Origin: JAVKBW01 sp964352715
GTDB taxonomy: Bacteria > Pseudomonadota > Alphaproteobacteria > UBA8366 > Aestuariispiraceae
DNA: 64,000 bases
NCBI GenBank assembly: GCA_964352715.1
Contig: CAYGSU010000011.1
Coordinates: forward strand, 1-64,000
Reading direction: 5' to 3'
The notes under the pieces were generated by a model. The model did no database searches. It saw only the letters and a program-made list of their open reading frames with translations, and was not told where the DNA came from. Positions 52,252 to 60,972 of this stretch are shown one piece after another. Within the stretch, counting starts at the first letter, position 1, and each line of letters opens with the position of its first letter. A program made the translations under genes and the position numbers.

Positions 52252-52806
52252 TTAGCCATCGAGCTTGTTCAGCAGCCGGGACAACCAGTCGCGTCGTGAT
52301 TCAGCTTGCGCAATTTCCAGGGCGATCCATTCTTCCAGAAAGACACTGCCTGTCGACGCCTTGCCTTCCTGGCTTTGCAGATCGCGAAGCCGGGCGAGTT
52401 CCGATTGCGTAAGGTCCAGCAGCAGGTCGAGCTGGTCGATCTTGTCTTCCTGATCAAGGTGATCGAGATACCGAAGCTTCAGGGCCAATGCGAGTTTCTG
52501 GGTATCGTTCATCGGCGCACGCAGCCGCGCCTGCATCAGCGACAGAAAAGCCTCACGACCCTCCTTCGAAAGACGCATGTCCGCGTCATCCTGCATCCCC
52601 TTACCGCTTACCGGTTCGATAAGTCCTTCGATGCGGAGCACTTCAAGCGACGATCCAAGGAGGTCTAGCGAGGGACCGACAATCCGCTCCACGAAGCTGC
52701 GCACATTGGTCGCCAGATCGGAATAGGGAATATCGCCATCCGAAAGGGCGCCGAGCACGGCGAGCCGGATGGTTTCAGCAGGCGTCAGGGATTTATCGCG
52801 AAACAT
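52252..52806 (-). CDS. PadR-like winged-helix protein
   Basis: A 184-residue protein with an N-terminal winged-helix-like part (LTPAETIRLAVLGALSDGDI, then SLDLLGSSLEVLRIEGLIEP) and a long C-terminal helical region (LALALKLRYLDHLDQEDKID, QTESELARL-like). This resembles PadR/Vir-type regulators, which use a C-terminal coiled region for dimerisation. It has no membrane segment. It lies between the SDR gene and the polyamine ABC genes; its target and effector are unknown, and a transcriptional role is inferred from fold resemblance only. Confidence 0.7.
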   Translation of the reverse strand: MFRDKSLTPAETIRLAVLGALSDGDIPYSDLATNVRSFVERIVGPSLDLLGSSLEVLRIEGLIEPVSGKGMQDDADMRLSKEGREAFLSLMQARLRAPMNDTQKLALALKLRYLDHLDQEDKIDQLDLLLDLTQSELARLRDLQSQEGKASTGSVFLEEWIALEIAQAESRRDWLSRLLNKLDG

Positions 52807-52885
52807 ACAGTTACAGACCGTCCTGAAAAAACACTGGACCGGTTATATGGCGATGCGCGCAAATCGTAACAAGCTGAATTTTCGA

Positions 52886-53737
52886 TCAGCCCGGCGACAG
52901 CCCCCGTAACCTTTCGTTGCGGCGACGCAGCCATTCCAGCGTCAGCAACATCAGCACCGAGATGCAGATCAGAATTGTCGCCACAGCCAGAATTGTCGGA
53001 CTGATCTGTTCGCGAATGCCCGAGAACATCGCCCATGGAATGGTCCGCTGTTCAACCGACCCGACAAACAGCACCACCACCACTTCGTCGAAAGACGTGA
53101 TGAAGGCGAACAGCCCGCCGGAAATAACACCGGGAAGAATCAACGGTACGATGATGCGGAAGAACGTTGTTGTCGGGTTGGCACCCAGATTCTGCGCGGC
53201 ACGGATCAACGAACGGTCGAAGCCGACCATTGTGGCGGTAACCGTAATCACAACGAACGGCGTACCGAGCACGGCATGCGCCAGGATCACCCCGATATGG
53301 GTAGACGCCAGACCGATACGTGAATAGAAAAAATACATTCCCGCCGCGGAAATGATCAGCGGCACGATCATCGGCGAAATCAGCAGCGCCATCCAGGCAG
53401 ACCGATACGGCATTTCCGGCCGCGACAGGCCAAGTGCCGCCAGCGTGCCAAGGAAAGTCGAGATAATCGTCGCGAAGATAGCGATGATGAAGCTGTTCTT
53501 CACCGCCTGCTGCCACGACGTATCGTTCCAGAAATCCTCATACCAGCGCAAACTGTAGCCGGCCGGATCGAAGGACAGCATTTCCGGCGTAAAGGTGAAG
53601 TACGGCTCGGCATTGAAGCTGAGCGGCAGGATCACGAAAATCGGGCCGATCAGGAAGACAAATATCGCCCCGCAGATAATCCTGAACGTGTAGTACCAGG
53701 TTTTTTCCAGCGGGCTCGCATAGGCAGGTAACGCCAT
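52886..53737 (-). CDS. ABC transporter permease (PotC/YdcV type)
   Basis: A 283-residue inner-membrane permease with six hydrophobic segments. The ATPase-coupling EAA-like loop is SLIRAAQNLGANPTTTFFRI. Together with the next permease, binding protein and ATPase it forms a spermidine/putrescine-type importer. It is the last gene of the four-gene minus-strand operon, 13 bases behind the other permease. Confidence 0.92.
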   Translation of the reverse strand: MALPAYASPLEKTWYYTFRIICGAIFVFLIGPIFVILPLSFNAEPYFTFTPEMLSFDPAGYSLRWYEDFWNDTSWQQAVKNSFIIAIFATIISTFLGTLAALGLSRPEMPYRSAWMALLISPMIVPLIISAAGMYFFYSRIGLASTHIGVILAHAVLGTPFVVITVTATMVGFDRSLIRAAQNLGANPTTTFFRIIVPLILPGVISGGLFAFITSFDEVVVVLFVGSVEQRTIPWAMFSGIREQISPTILAVATILICISVLMLLTLEWLRRRNERLRGLSPG

Positions 53738-53750
53738 CTTCGTATCCTCC

Positions 53751-55019
53751 TCAGCCGAGCTTCATGTTGTTGATGCCGACGATCTTGTCGTAAAGCGCGT
53801 ACATGACCAGCACCAGAGCCAGCAGGATGACCCCCAGCGCCGCCGCGAGACCCCAGTTCAGGGTGACGCTGATATGGTCGGCGATGAAGTTCGAGATCAA
53901 CGTGCCCGACTGGCCGCCGACAAGGGCCGGCGTGATGTAGTAGCCGATCGCCAGAATGAACACGAGAATGCCGCCCGCGCCCACGCCGGCCACGGTGTTC
54001 GGCATATAGACCCTGATGAACGCCAGCGCCGGGTTCGCGCCCATCGACCGCGCCGCCCGCATGTAGCTGGGCGGAATGGTCTTCATCACCGAATACAGCG
54101 GCAGGATCATGAACGGCAGCAAGATATGCGTCATCGCCACGATGGTGCCGATCTTGTTGTGAATCAGCTGAACGCGCCCGTCATCTGACAGCATGCCGAT
54201 CGCCACCATCAGGTCGTTCAGAACGCCTTCGGTTTGCAGCAACGCGATCCATGACGTTGTTCGCACCAGCAACGAGGTCCAGAACGGCAGCAGCACGAGA
54301 ATCATCAGCAGGTTGCCTGTCCGCATCGGCAATGTCGCCATCAGGTAGGCGACAGGGTAACCGAGCAGGACACAGATAAAGGTAATCAGCGCGCTAAGTA
54401 CGAGCGTGCGGATAAACAGATCGACATAAATCTGCCTGTTCTCGGGCTGGAATTCGATATCGCCCGACGCGTTGAATTTCATATCCACGGCGGCGAGGAA
54501 ATACGATGCGGTATAGGTCGAACTTTCCCGCTCAAGCAAGATCCAGGTTTCGACAGCGCCCCAGTCCTTGTCAGCCTTGATCAACTGATCCTTGAAGGGC
54601 GGTTCCGTTATTCTTTTCGCCTTGCGGCCGGTGCTTCGGAACATGCTGGACATGCCGGGCTGGTCGTAGTTGAGGCGCCGCGCCATCGATCCGAGCGTCT
54701 TTTCCTCATAGGCGAGCTGAATATCCTCAACGGCTGCCTTGTAGACCTCTTCGGACGGTAAATCGCCGGAGGTCGGATCCCAGGAATCCAGGGCTTCCGC
54801 CGTTTTCGGCATAACTTCCTGAACAATCGAGTTTTCCACGCTGCGAAACAGCATGTCGAAAATCGGAAAAACAAAGGCAATGGTAATAAAAGCGAGCAAC
54901 GGTGATACCAGCAGAAACGCCCGGAACTTGCTCCGTCGCTGCGCCCGTTGGAGGCTTACCTTCAACGGAATGCCGTCTGCGGTCGTCATCGCCGAGGAAT
55001 TGGCTGTCGTATCAGTCAT
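53751..55019 (-). CDS. ABC transporter permease (PotB/YdcU type)
   Basis: A 422-residue permease. It has an N-terminal membrane helix (AFLLVSPLLAFITIAFVFPI), a long extracytoplasmic insert of about 130 residues, then five more hydrophobic segments and the coupling loop PSYMRAARSMGANPALAFIR. The long insert is usual in alphaproteobacterial members. It pairs with the PotC-type permease. A strong GC-rich hairpin at 55090-55114 separates it from the binding-protein gene. Confidence 0.92.
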   Translation of the reverse strand: MTDTTANSSAMTTADGIPLKVSLQRAQRRSKFRAFLLVSPLLAFITIAFVFPIFDMLFRSVENSIVQEVMPKTAEALDSWDPTSGDLPSEEVYKAAVEDIQLAYEEKTLGSMARRLNYDQPGMSSMFRSTGRKAKRITEPPFKDQLIKADKDWGAVETWILLERESSTYTASYFLAAVDMKFNASGDIEFQPENRQIYVDLFIRTLVLSALITFICVLLGYPVAYLMATLPMRTGNLLMILVLLPFWTSLLVRTTSWIALLQTEGVLNDLMVAIGMLSDDGRVQLIHNKIGTIVAMTHILLPFMILPLYSVMKTIPPSYMRAARSMGANPALAFIRVYMPNTVAGVGAGGILVFILAIGYYITPALVGGQSGTLISNFIADHISVTLNWGLAAALGVILLALVLVMYALYDKIVGINNMKLG

Positions 55020-55089
55020 GGCTGCCTCTCAGGACTGTCGCCGTGTCGCTATCGGATACACAAGCAAATATTCTTGGTCAGATCGCCTC

Positions 55090-55114
55090 GGGGGTGGGTA
55101 AGACGCCCACCCCC
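55090..55114 (-). promoter_or_regulatory. Intercistronic hairpin after the binding-protein gene
   Basis: Arms GGGGGTGGG (55090-55098) and CCCACCCCC (55106-55114) with a seven-base loop lie 17 bases after the binding-protein stop and before the first permease. No T-run follows. It likely protects the upstream mRNA or partly terminates, giving more binding protein than permease. Confidence 0.65.
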
Positions 55115-55131
55115 TTGGCAAACTGATCAGC

Positions 55132-56241
55132 TTAGTTGGCGAGCCATGCGTTGAAGCGCTCGTCCATTTCGGCTGTGTGGTCAGCCCACCATACGTAATC
55201 GAACTGGAACGTATTGCCGGCATTGGCCGGATCCGTCGGCATATGCGGCTTCATGTCGATACCGAGTTCGGCATGATTGCCAACCAGCGGCGCCGAGGAA
55301 TAACGGGCCGGGCCGTAGGAGATGTATGCGGCCTGATCAGCAAGACGCTGCGTATCCGTTGCGAAGTAGATGTACTTCTTGATCTCTTCCATTTTCGGAT
55401 GGTCTTTCGGGATAACCCAGCCATCCAGATCAAAGATCTGACGGTCCCACATCATCGCAATCGGCTGACTTTCAACGGCGATCGCATTGAACAGGCGACC
55501 GTTATAGGCCGACGCCATCACAACTTCGCCATCGGCGAGAAGCTGCGGCGGCTGTGCGCCCTTGGTCCACCAGACGACCTGGTCCTTGATCGTATCGAGT
55601 TTGGCGAATGCACGGGCAATGCCTTCCTCAGTCGACAGCGTGTCATAGATCTCGTCTTCCGGAACGCCATCGGCCAGCAGAGCCCATTCCAGATTGTTGA
55701 ACGGACGCTTCTGCAGCGACCGCTTGCCCGGGAACTTTTCCAGGTCGAACACATCCGCAATGGTCGACGGGGCGTCGCCACCGAATGCATCTGTCCGATA
55801 GCCGAACGTATTTGAGTACACGATCTGCGGGATGAAGCAGTTCGTATCGCCCACTGTCAGCGTACCGGCAAAGAAGTCTTCCGAAGCAGGCGTGCCGTCC
55901 GGCGCAGGCGCAAGCCATTCGTCCGGATCGATTTCCTCGAGCAGGCCTTCATCGCAGGCCGTGATCGCATCACTGGCGATCATGTCGATGATATCCCAGG
56001 TCAGGTTCCCGGTTTCCATCTGCGCCCGCAGCTTGGACATGCCCTCGGCCGCGGAATCATCGTTGATGATCGTCACGTCCGGATTAGCCGCCATATACGG
56101 GTCATGATAGGCCTTCTGCTGACTTGCGGTGTAAGCACCGCCCCATGAAATGATCGTCAGCGTCGTTTCGGCCTGCGCAGCGCCGGCGGCAGCCACCGCA
56201 AGCCCCATCGCAACCGTAGTCGAACGAAGTAAGAGTTTCAT
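55132..56241 (-). CDS. ABC transporter substrate-binding protein (PotD-like, polyamine type)
   Basis: A 369-residue periplasmic binding protein with a Sec signal (VAMGLAVAAAGAAQA, cut before ETT). The mature part has the SBP family 8 pattern (IISWGGAYTASQQKAY, LRAQMETGNLTWDIIDM, and a C-terminal DYVWWADHTAEMDERFNAWL). Ligands of this group include putrescine, spermidine and other amines. It is the second gene of the operon, 109 bases behind the ATPase. Confidence 0.92.
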   Translation of the reverse strand: MKLLLRSTTVAMGLAVAAAGAAQAETTLTIISWGGAYTASQQKAYHDPYMAANPDVTIINDDSAAEGMSKLRAQMETGNLTWDIIDMIASDAITACDEGLLEEIDPDEWLAPAPDGTPASEDFFAGTLTVGDTNCFIPQIVYSNTFGYRTDAFGGDAPSTIADVFDLEKFPGKRSLQKRPFNNLEWALLADGVPEDEIYDTLSTEEGIARAFAKLDTIKDQVVWWTKGAQPPQLLADGEVVMASAYNGRLFNAIAVESQPIAMMWDRQIFDLDGWVIPKDHPKMEEIKKYIYFATDTQRLADQAAYISYGPARYSSAPLVGNHAELGIDMKPHMPTDPANAGNTFQFDYVWWADHTAEMDERFNAWLAN

Positions 56242-56350
56242 TTTTATCTCCCTGTTTACCTAAAGCAGCGGAACATCCGCGGCTTTCTCAACACCCGTAT
56301 CCACAATACTCGAACAGTGGATACGAACTCGTAACCGACCGAAGTCAGTC

Positions 56351-57469
56351 TTATGCCGGTGCATCCCCGCCCGAAGAGGCATCGAGAGCGCGGCAATCCT
56401 CACTCGCCCAGCCAAGTCTGACTTCCTCGCCTACATCGAGGACGACATGGCCGTGAGCGTTCGGAACCTTGACGATAAAATCGTCATTTCCGGCAACCTC
56501 GATCCGGGTACGGATGTGGTCGCCAAGATAAATCTTCTCCAGGCATTTGCCTTTCAGCACATTGTCCGCCGCCCCGTCAGTGGACATCAGCGATACCCGC
56601 TCGGGCCTGAGCGACAGTGTTGTCCGGCTGCCAACGCCTTCGATATTGATGGCCATGGCGTCAACCATGCCGCCGCCATTGTCCAGTTCGACAGAGCACC
56701 TGTCGCCCTTCACTTCCTTAACCGTGCCATAGAGCCGGTTGTTCTCGCCAATGAAGTAGGCAACGAAGGCGTTAACCGGCCGTTCATACAGTTCGTCGGG
56801 CGGTGCAAGCTGCTGAATAATTCCGTCATCGAACACCGCGACGCGGTTCGACATCGTCAGCGCCTCGGACTGGTCGTGCGTCACATAGCAGACGGACACG
56901 CCGAGAGTTTCGTGAATGTGCTTGATTTCATACTGCATCTCTTCACGCAGGTTCTTGTCGAGCGCGCCGAGAGGCTCGTCCATCAGAACCAGATCGGGTT
57001 CAAAGACAAGTGCGCGCGCAACCGCAACGCGCTGCTGCTGGCCGCCTGACAGCTGCGCCGGCCGCCGCCCGCCGAATTGCGGCAGCCGCACCATTTCAAG
57101 CGCCCGGTTAACCTTCTTCTCGATATCCGCCTTCGGCAACTTTCTGACCTCAAGCGGAAAGGCGAGATTTTCAGCAACCGACATGTGCGGGAACAGGGCG
57201 TAGTTCTGGAACACCATGCCGATGCCGCGCTTGTGCGGCGGCACGTTGTTGATCGGCTGGTCGTTGAGATAAATTTCTCCGTGAGTTGCCGGCTCGAACC
57301 CGGCCAGCATCATCAGACAGGTCGTTTTGCCCGACCCTGACGGCCCCAGCATCGTCAGGAATTCGCCTCTTTCGATGTTCAAGTTGAGATCTTTGACGAC
57401 CAGTTGTTCGCCGTCATAGCTCTTTTGAACGTTCTCGAACCGGACAATACTATCCGATGAAGATGACAT
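56351..57469 (-). CDS. ABC transporter ATP-binding protein (PotA-like)
   Basis: A 372-residue ATPase from ATG 57469, which has GGGGGAG eight bases upstream; a longer form to 57496 is possible. Walker A is GPSGSGKTT, the signature LSGGQQQRVAVARAL and Walker B LVLMDEPLGALDKN. The C-terminal TOBE-type domain (LSLRPERVSLM, DHIRTRIEVAG) regulates uptake. It is the first gene of the importer operon. The 253-base region upstream (57470-57722) holds its promoter and the palindrome near hemA. Confidence 0.94.
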   Translation of the reverse strand: MSSSSDSIVRFENVQKSYDGEQLVVKDLNLNIERGEFLTMLGPSGSGKTTCLMMLAGFEPATHGEIYLNDQPINNVPPHKRGIGMVFQNYALFPHMSVAENLAFPLEVRKLPKADIEKKVNRALEMVRLPQFGGRRPAQLSGGQQQRVAVARALVFEPDLVLMDEPLGALDKNLREEMQYEIKHIHETLGVSVCYVTHDQSEALTMSNRVAVFDDGIIQQLAPPDELYERPVNAFVAYFIGENNRLYGTVKEVKGDRCSVELDNGGGMVDAMAINIEGVGSRTTLSLRPERVSLMSTDGAADNVLKGKCLEKIYLGDHIRTRIEVAGNDDFIVKVPNAHGHVVLDVGEEVRLGWASEDCRALDASSGGDAPA

Positions 57470-57678
57470 ATTCAGTGCTCCCCCATTACCGACCACACAG
57501 CATGCAAACGCACGCGAATGAACATGTCGGGAAATTCCTCCCGCCCAACCGGTTCATTCTGTAATTCGACATTTCGAGCCAATGACCCGCCTGTCTGCCC
57601 TGTTGCATTTGTTATCACCGCTATTAACTGCGGCAATTATTTCTTAACAATAAGGCTAACGCGGTTGATCCGCTTTAG

Positions 57679-57704
57679 AAAGAGTAAAATGAAATTTACT
57701 CTTT
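57679..57704. repeat. AT-rich palindrome between hemA and the polyamine ABC operon
   Basis: Perfect arms AAAGAGTAAA (57679-57688) and TTTACTCTTT (57695-57704) with a six-base loop lie 18 bases downstream of the hemA stop and about 210 bases upstream of the PotA-like start. It could be a weak hemA terminator or a regulator site for the importer. Confidence 0.55.
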
Positions 57705-57722
57705 TCGTGCAAAATCAGTGTG

Positions 57723-58937
57723 TTATGCCGCTTTTTGTAATTCCAGCGAGATCCATACTTCGGTCAGGGCGCTGACAAGGCGTTCGATAGCCTCGTCTGT
57801 ATGGTAGGGAGAAGGCGTCAGTCGCAGCCGCTCGGTGCCTTGCGGCACGGTGGGATAATTGATCGGTTGCACATAGATTCCAAAGCGGTCCATCAGCATA
57901 TCGGTGGCGGCCCTGCATTTCACCGGTTCGCCGACAAGCACCGGAACGATATGCGTGACCGACGGCATGACCGGCAGGCCGGCCTCTTTCAGCCGGCGTT
58001 TCAGTCGCGCTGCGCGGTCCTGGTGCCGAACCCGCATTTCCGGCGAATCCCGCACGATCTCGACGCTTTTCAGCGCACCGGCCGCAACGGCGGGTGGCAA
58101 TGCTGTCGTAAAAATGAAGCCATTCCCGAAGGATCGGACAAAATCGACCATCACGGCTTTGCCGGCAATGTATCCGCCAATGACGCCAAAGGCCTTGGCC
58201 AAAGTACCCTGAACGATATCAACCCGATCAACGACATTGTCCCGCTCAGAAACGCCTGCGCCATGATCGCCGTACATACCGACGGCATGCACTTCATCCA
58301 GGAAACTGAGCGCCCCATGCTTTTCACAGACGTCGAGAATCTCGGCGATCGGCGCAATATCTCCATCCATCGAATAGACGGATTCGAAAGCCACAATCTT
58401 CGCAGCCGCAGGATCGTCCTGCGACAGCAGCCGGTCCAGATCTTCCGGATCGTTATGCTTCCATATCTGTTTGCGTGCTTTCGACTGCCTCATTCCTTCA
58501 ATCATGGAATTGTGGTTGAGGGAATCGGAATAGATGGTGCAGCCTGGTAGTCTCGCCCCCAGCGTCGCAAGCGTCGCAAGATTGGCGACATAACCGGAGG
58601 TAAACAGAAGCGCTCTTTCCTTCTGGTGCAGCGACGCCAGCGCATTTTCAAGCAGTACATGCAAATGGTTCGTGCCGGAAATATTCCGGGTGCCGCCAGC
58701 GCCCGCGCCATGCGTTTCAATCGCCTGAACCATCGCGGCCAGGACATCGGGATGCTGCCCCATGCCAAGATAGTCGTTGGAGCACCAGACGGTTACATCT
58801 TCGACTTTGCCCTGGTCGTCGTAACGGCGGGCTGAAGGAAACTTGCCGGCGCAGCGTTCAAGTTCTGCAAAAACGCGGTAATTGCCCGCAGCTTTCAGAT
58901 CTTTCAGCTTCTGGTCAAAAAAGGCGTCGTAATTCAT
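57723..58937 (-). CDS. hemA: 5-aminolevulinate synthase
   Basis: A 404-residue PLP enzyme of the C4 route: glycine plus succinyl-CoA give 5-aminolevulinate for haem and tetrapyrroles. Motifs are WCSNDYLGMG, GAGAGGTRNISGTNHLH, DEVHAVGMYGDHGAG and the PLP Lys248 in GTLAKAFGVIGG. Length is that of alphaproteobacterial HemA. The start is three bases after the stop of the class III aminotransferase gene, so they form an operon. It is not glutamyl-tRNA reductase, which shares the gene name in other bacteria. Confidence 0.95.
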   Translation of the reverse strand: MNYDAFFDQKLKDLKAAGNYRVFAELERCAGKFPSARRYDDQGKVEDVTVWCSNDYLGMGQHPDVLAAMVQAIETHGAGAGGTRNISGTNHLHVLLENALASLHQKERALLFTSGYVANLATLATLGARLPGCTIYSDSLNHNSMIEGMRQSKARKQIWKHNDPEDLDRLLSQDDPAAAKIVAFESVYSMDGDIAPIAEILDVCEKHGALSFLDEVHAVGMYGDHGAGVSERDNVVDRVDIVQGTLAKAFGVIGGYIAGKAVMVDFVRSFGNGFIFTTALPPAVAAGALKSVEIVRDSPEMRVRHQDRAARLKRRLKEAGLPVMPSVTHIVPVLVGEPVKCRAATDMLMDRFGIYVQPINYPTVPQGTERLRLTPSPYHTDEAIERLVSALTEVWISLELQKAA

Positions 58938-58940
58938 GCC

Positions 58941-60314
58941 TCACCCTTTTAAGTATGCCGCCGTTTCTTCCAGCGCTTTGCCGAACACTTCAACCACATG
59001 ACGCAGCTCGTCCGGTGTAATGATGTATGGCGGACAAAACGCCACGGCATCGCCCGGCAACGGCCGCAGGATCACCCCGTGATGCTGTGCCCGTTCATAC
59101 AGATACTGCGCCGCCTTTTTACCTGCTTCGAAAGGCGTGCGGGCGTCTTTGTCCTGCATCAATTGAACCGCTGCAATCAGACCCGCCCCGCGAACTTCCC
59201 CGACCACCGGGTGATCCGCATAGGCACGCAGGCCGTCCTGCAGGATCGGTGCAAGATCGCGAACCCGCTCGATCAGCTTATCTTCCTCGTAAATCCTGAT
59301 TGTTTCCAAAGCGACAGCGGCTGCAACGGGATGACCTGTATAGGTATAGCCGTGCCCGAAGGTTCCCAGCTTGCCGGAATTCGCGGCAACCGCCTTGCTG
59401 ATCGTTTCGTTGATCAAAACGGCGGAAATCGGTTGATAGGCCGACGACAGCGCCTTGGCGCAGGTCAGGATATCGGGCGTCATGCCCATGGTCTGCGAGC
59501 CCCAGTAATTGCCGGTGCGCCCGAAACCGCAAATCACCTCGTCGGCAATCAGCAGAACGTCATGCTTCTTCAGGACCGCCTGAACCTTTTCGTAATAGGT
59601 TGCGGGCGGTACGATAACCCCGCCGGCGCCCATGATCGGTTCTGCGATGAAGGCGGCGACTGTTTCCGGCCCTTCCGCCTCGATCTGCTTGTCCAGATTA
59701 TCGGCCATGCGGGAAGCGAATTCCTCTTCGCTCTCACCGGCTTCCGCCCCCATGTAGTAGTGCGGGCAATCGGTATGCAGGATATTCGCGATCGGCATGT
59801 CGAAGTCACCATGCGCGTAGGGCAGACCGGTCATGCTGCCGGCGGCGACGGTCACGCCGTGATACCCTTTCAGTCGCGCGATGATTTTCTTCTTTTCCGG
59901 CCGGCCGATGGCATTGTTGTAATACCATACGAGCTTGACGACCGTGTCGTTCGCTTCCGACCCGGAATTGCAGAAGAACGCTTTCGACATCGGTACCGGC
60001 GAAATCGAAATCAGCTTTTCGGCCAGGTCGATCGCCGGGTTCGTGCTTTTGTGCGCGAACAGATGGGCATAGGGAAGTTCGCGCATCTGCTTCGTCGCCG
60101 CCTCGATAAGGCGTTCCTCACCATAGCCCAGCGCCGTGCACCACAAACCGGCCATGCCTTCGATATAGGCCTTGCCTTCATCGTCATAGACATACACGCC
60201 CTTGGCGCGTTGCAGAATCATCGGGCCGACGGTCTGATGCACCTCCAGATTGGTGTAAGGATGCATCAAAAACGCTTTGTCGCGCGCAGCCGGTGAATTG
60301 GCCAGATCAACCAT
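58941..60314 (-). CDS. Class III PLP aminotransferase (omega-amino acid/diamine type)
   Basis: A 457-residue aminotransferase. The PLP lysine is Lys287 in TCAKALSSAYQPISAVL; the Asp of LLIADEVICGFGRTG and the substrate-phosphate loop NSGSEANDT are present. The family uses omega-amino acids, diamines such as putrescine, or similar donors with pyruvate or oxoglutarate. It leads an operon with hemA (three bases apart) and is next to a polyamine-type importer, so a diamine or amino acid donor is likely. The exact substrate is not known. Confidence 0.92.
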   Translation of the reverse strand: MVDLANSPAARDKAFLMHPYTNLEVHQTVGPMILQRAKGVYVYDDEGKAYIEGMAGLWCTALGYGEERLIEAATKQMRELPYAHLFAHKSTNPAIDLAEKLISISPVPMSKAFFCNSGSEANDTVVKLVWYYNNAIGRPEKKKIIARLKGYHGVTVAAGSMTGLPYAHGDFDMPIANILHTDCPHYYMGAEAGESEEEFASRMADNLDKQIEAEGPETVAAFIAEPIMGAGGVIVPPATYYEKVQAVLKKHDVLLIADEVICGFGRTGNYWGSQTMGMTPDILTCAKALSSAYQPISAVLINETISKAVAANSGKLGTFGHGYTYTGHPVAAAVALETIRIYEEDKLIERVRDLAPILQDGLRAYADHPVVGEVRGAGLIAAVQLMQDKDARTPFEAGKKAAQYLYERAQHHGVILRPLPGDAVAFCPPYIITPDELRHVVEVFGKALEETAAYLKG

Positions 60315-60426
60315 TCTCGTAACCCCGTAGATGTATCAGTCCGACTTCCGGACCCGAAATTGTGAAAGAGCGTCGCAGCCTAATCCGTTACGCTCGTTGC
60401 GCAAGCATTCTTTAGACAAATTCTCT

Positions 60427-60942
60427 CTATTGCGCGCCATCCCGACCGGTATCGGAATATGCAAGATTTGCAAGCGTTTCGCCGTCAATCCGATGCACCA
60501 GCCTGCTGACCTGATAGCCATCGGGCGCAAGCACCTCGAAGAAGGTTCTGGCGTCAAAATCCAGTCGGTTTACATGCCAGTCCAGGCTTGCCCAGCCTCT
60601 GCGATCGGCTTCCCGAAGCACGGCCCGCATCAGCGCCGTCCCCACGCCCCGACGTCGGCTGCCCGGCAGCACGAAAACATCCCGCAGAAATCCGCCGGGT
60701 TTCAGATAGGCCGGCTCAAAAACCTCGCCGAAGACCGCAAACCCGGCGCAGGCCTCGCCGTCCATCGCAATGAGAACAACACAACTGTCGCCGGACGCTT
60801 TGATCGCCGCCGCCAGCGACGCTTCAAGGCCTTCGCCGACAAAGGGCGGTTCCACGCCCCATTCCGCATACATGGCCCGGAACATCGGGGCGAGTTGGAA
60901 CGCTTCGTCGCACCCGGCGAGCCGTACGGTGATCGACGTCAT
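60427..60942 (-). CDS. GNAT-family N-acetyltransferase
   Basis: A 171-residue acetyltransferase from ATG 60942 (a TTG-started form reaches 60963). The acetyl-CoA loop is FVLPGSRRRGVGTALM, with DVF before it and EADRRGWASLDWHVN following; the C-terminal strand FFEVLAPDGYQVSRL is typical. The acceptor is unknown. It begins 30 bases after the protease gene on the same strand and may be co-transcribed. Confidence 0.88.
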   Translation of the reverse strand: MTSITVRLAGCDEAFQLAPMFRAMYAEWGVEPPFVGEGLEASLAAAIKASGDSCVVLIAMDGEACAGFAVFGEVFEPAYLKPGGFLRDVFVLPGSRRRGVGTALMRAVLREADRRGWASLDWHVNRLDFDARTFFEVLAPDGYQVSRLVHRIDGETLANLAYSDTGRDGAQ

Positions 60943-60972
60943 GTCCGGAGCCGTTGCTTGCAACAGGCCATC

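Noticed and set aside
57723..58937. hemA as glutamyl-tRNA reductase
   Set aside because: The protein has PLP-enzyme motifs and Lys248, typical of 5-aminolevulinate synthase.
58998..60296. 432-codon open frame opposite the aminotransferase gene
   Set aside because: The minus-strand frame has all class III aminotransferase motifs; the plus-strand reading has none and no ribosome site.
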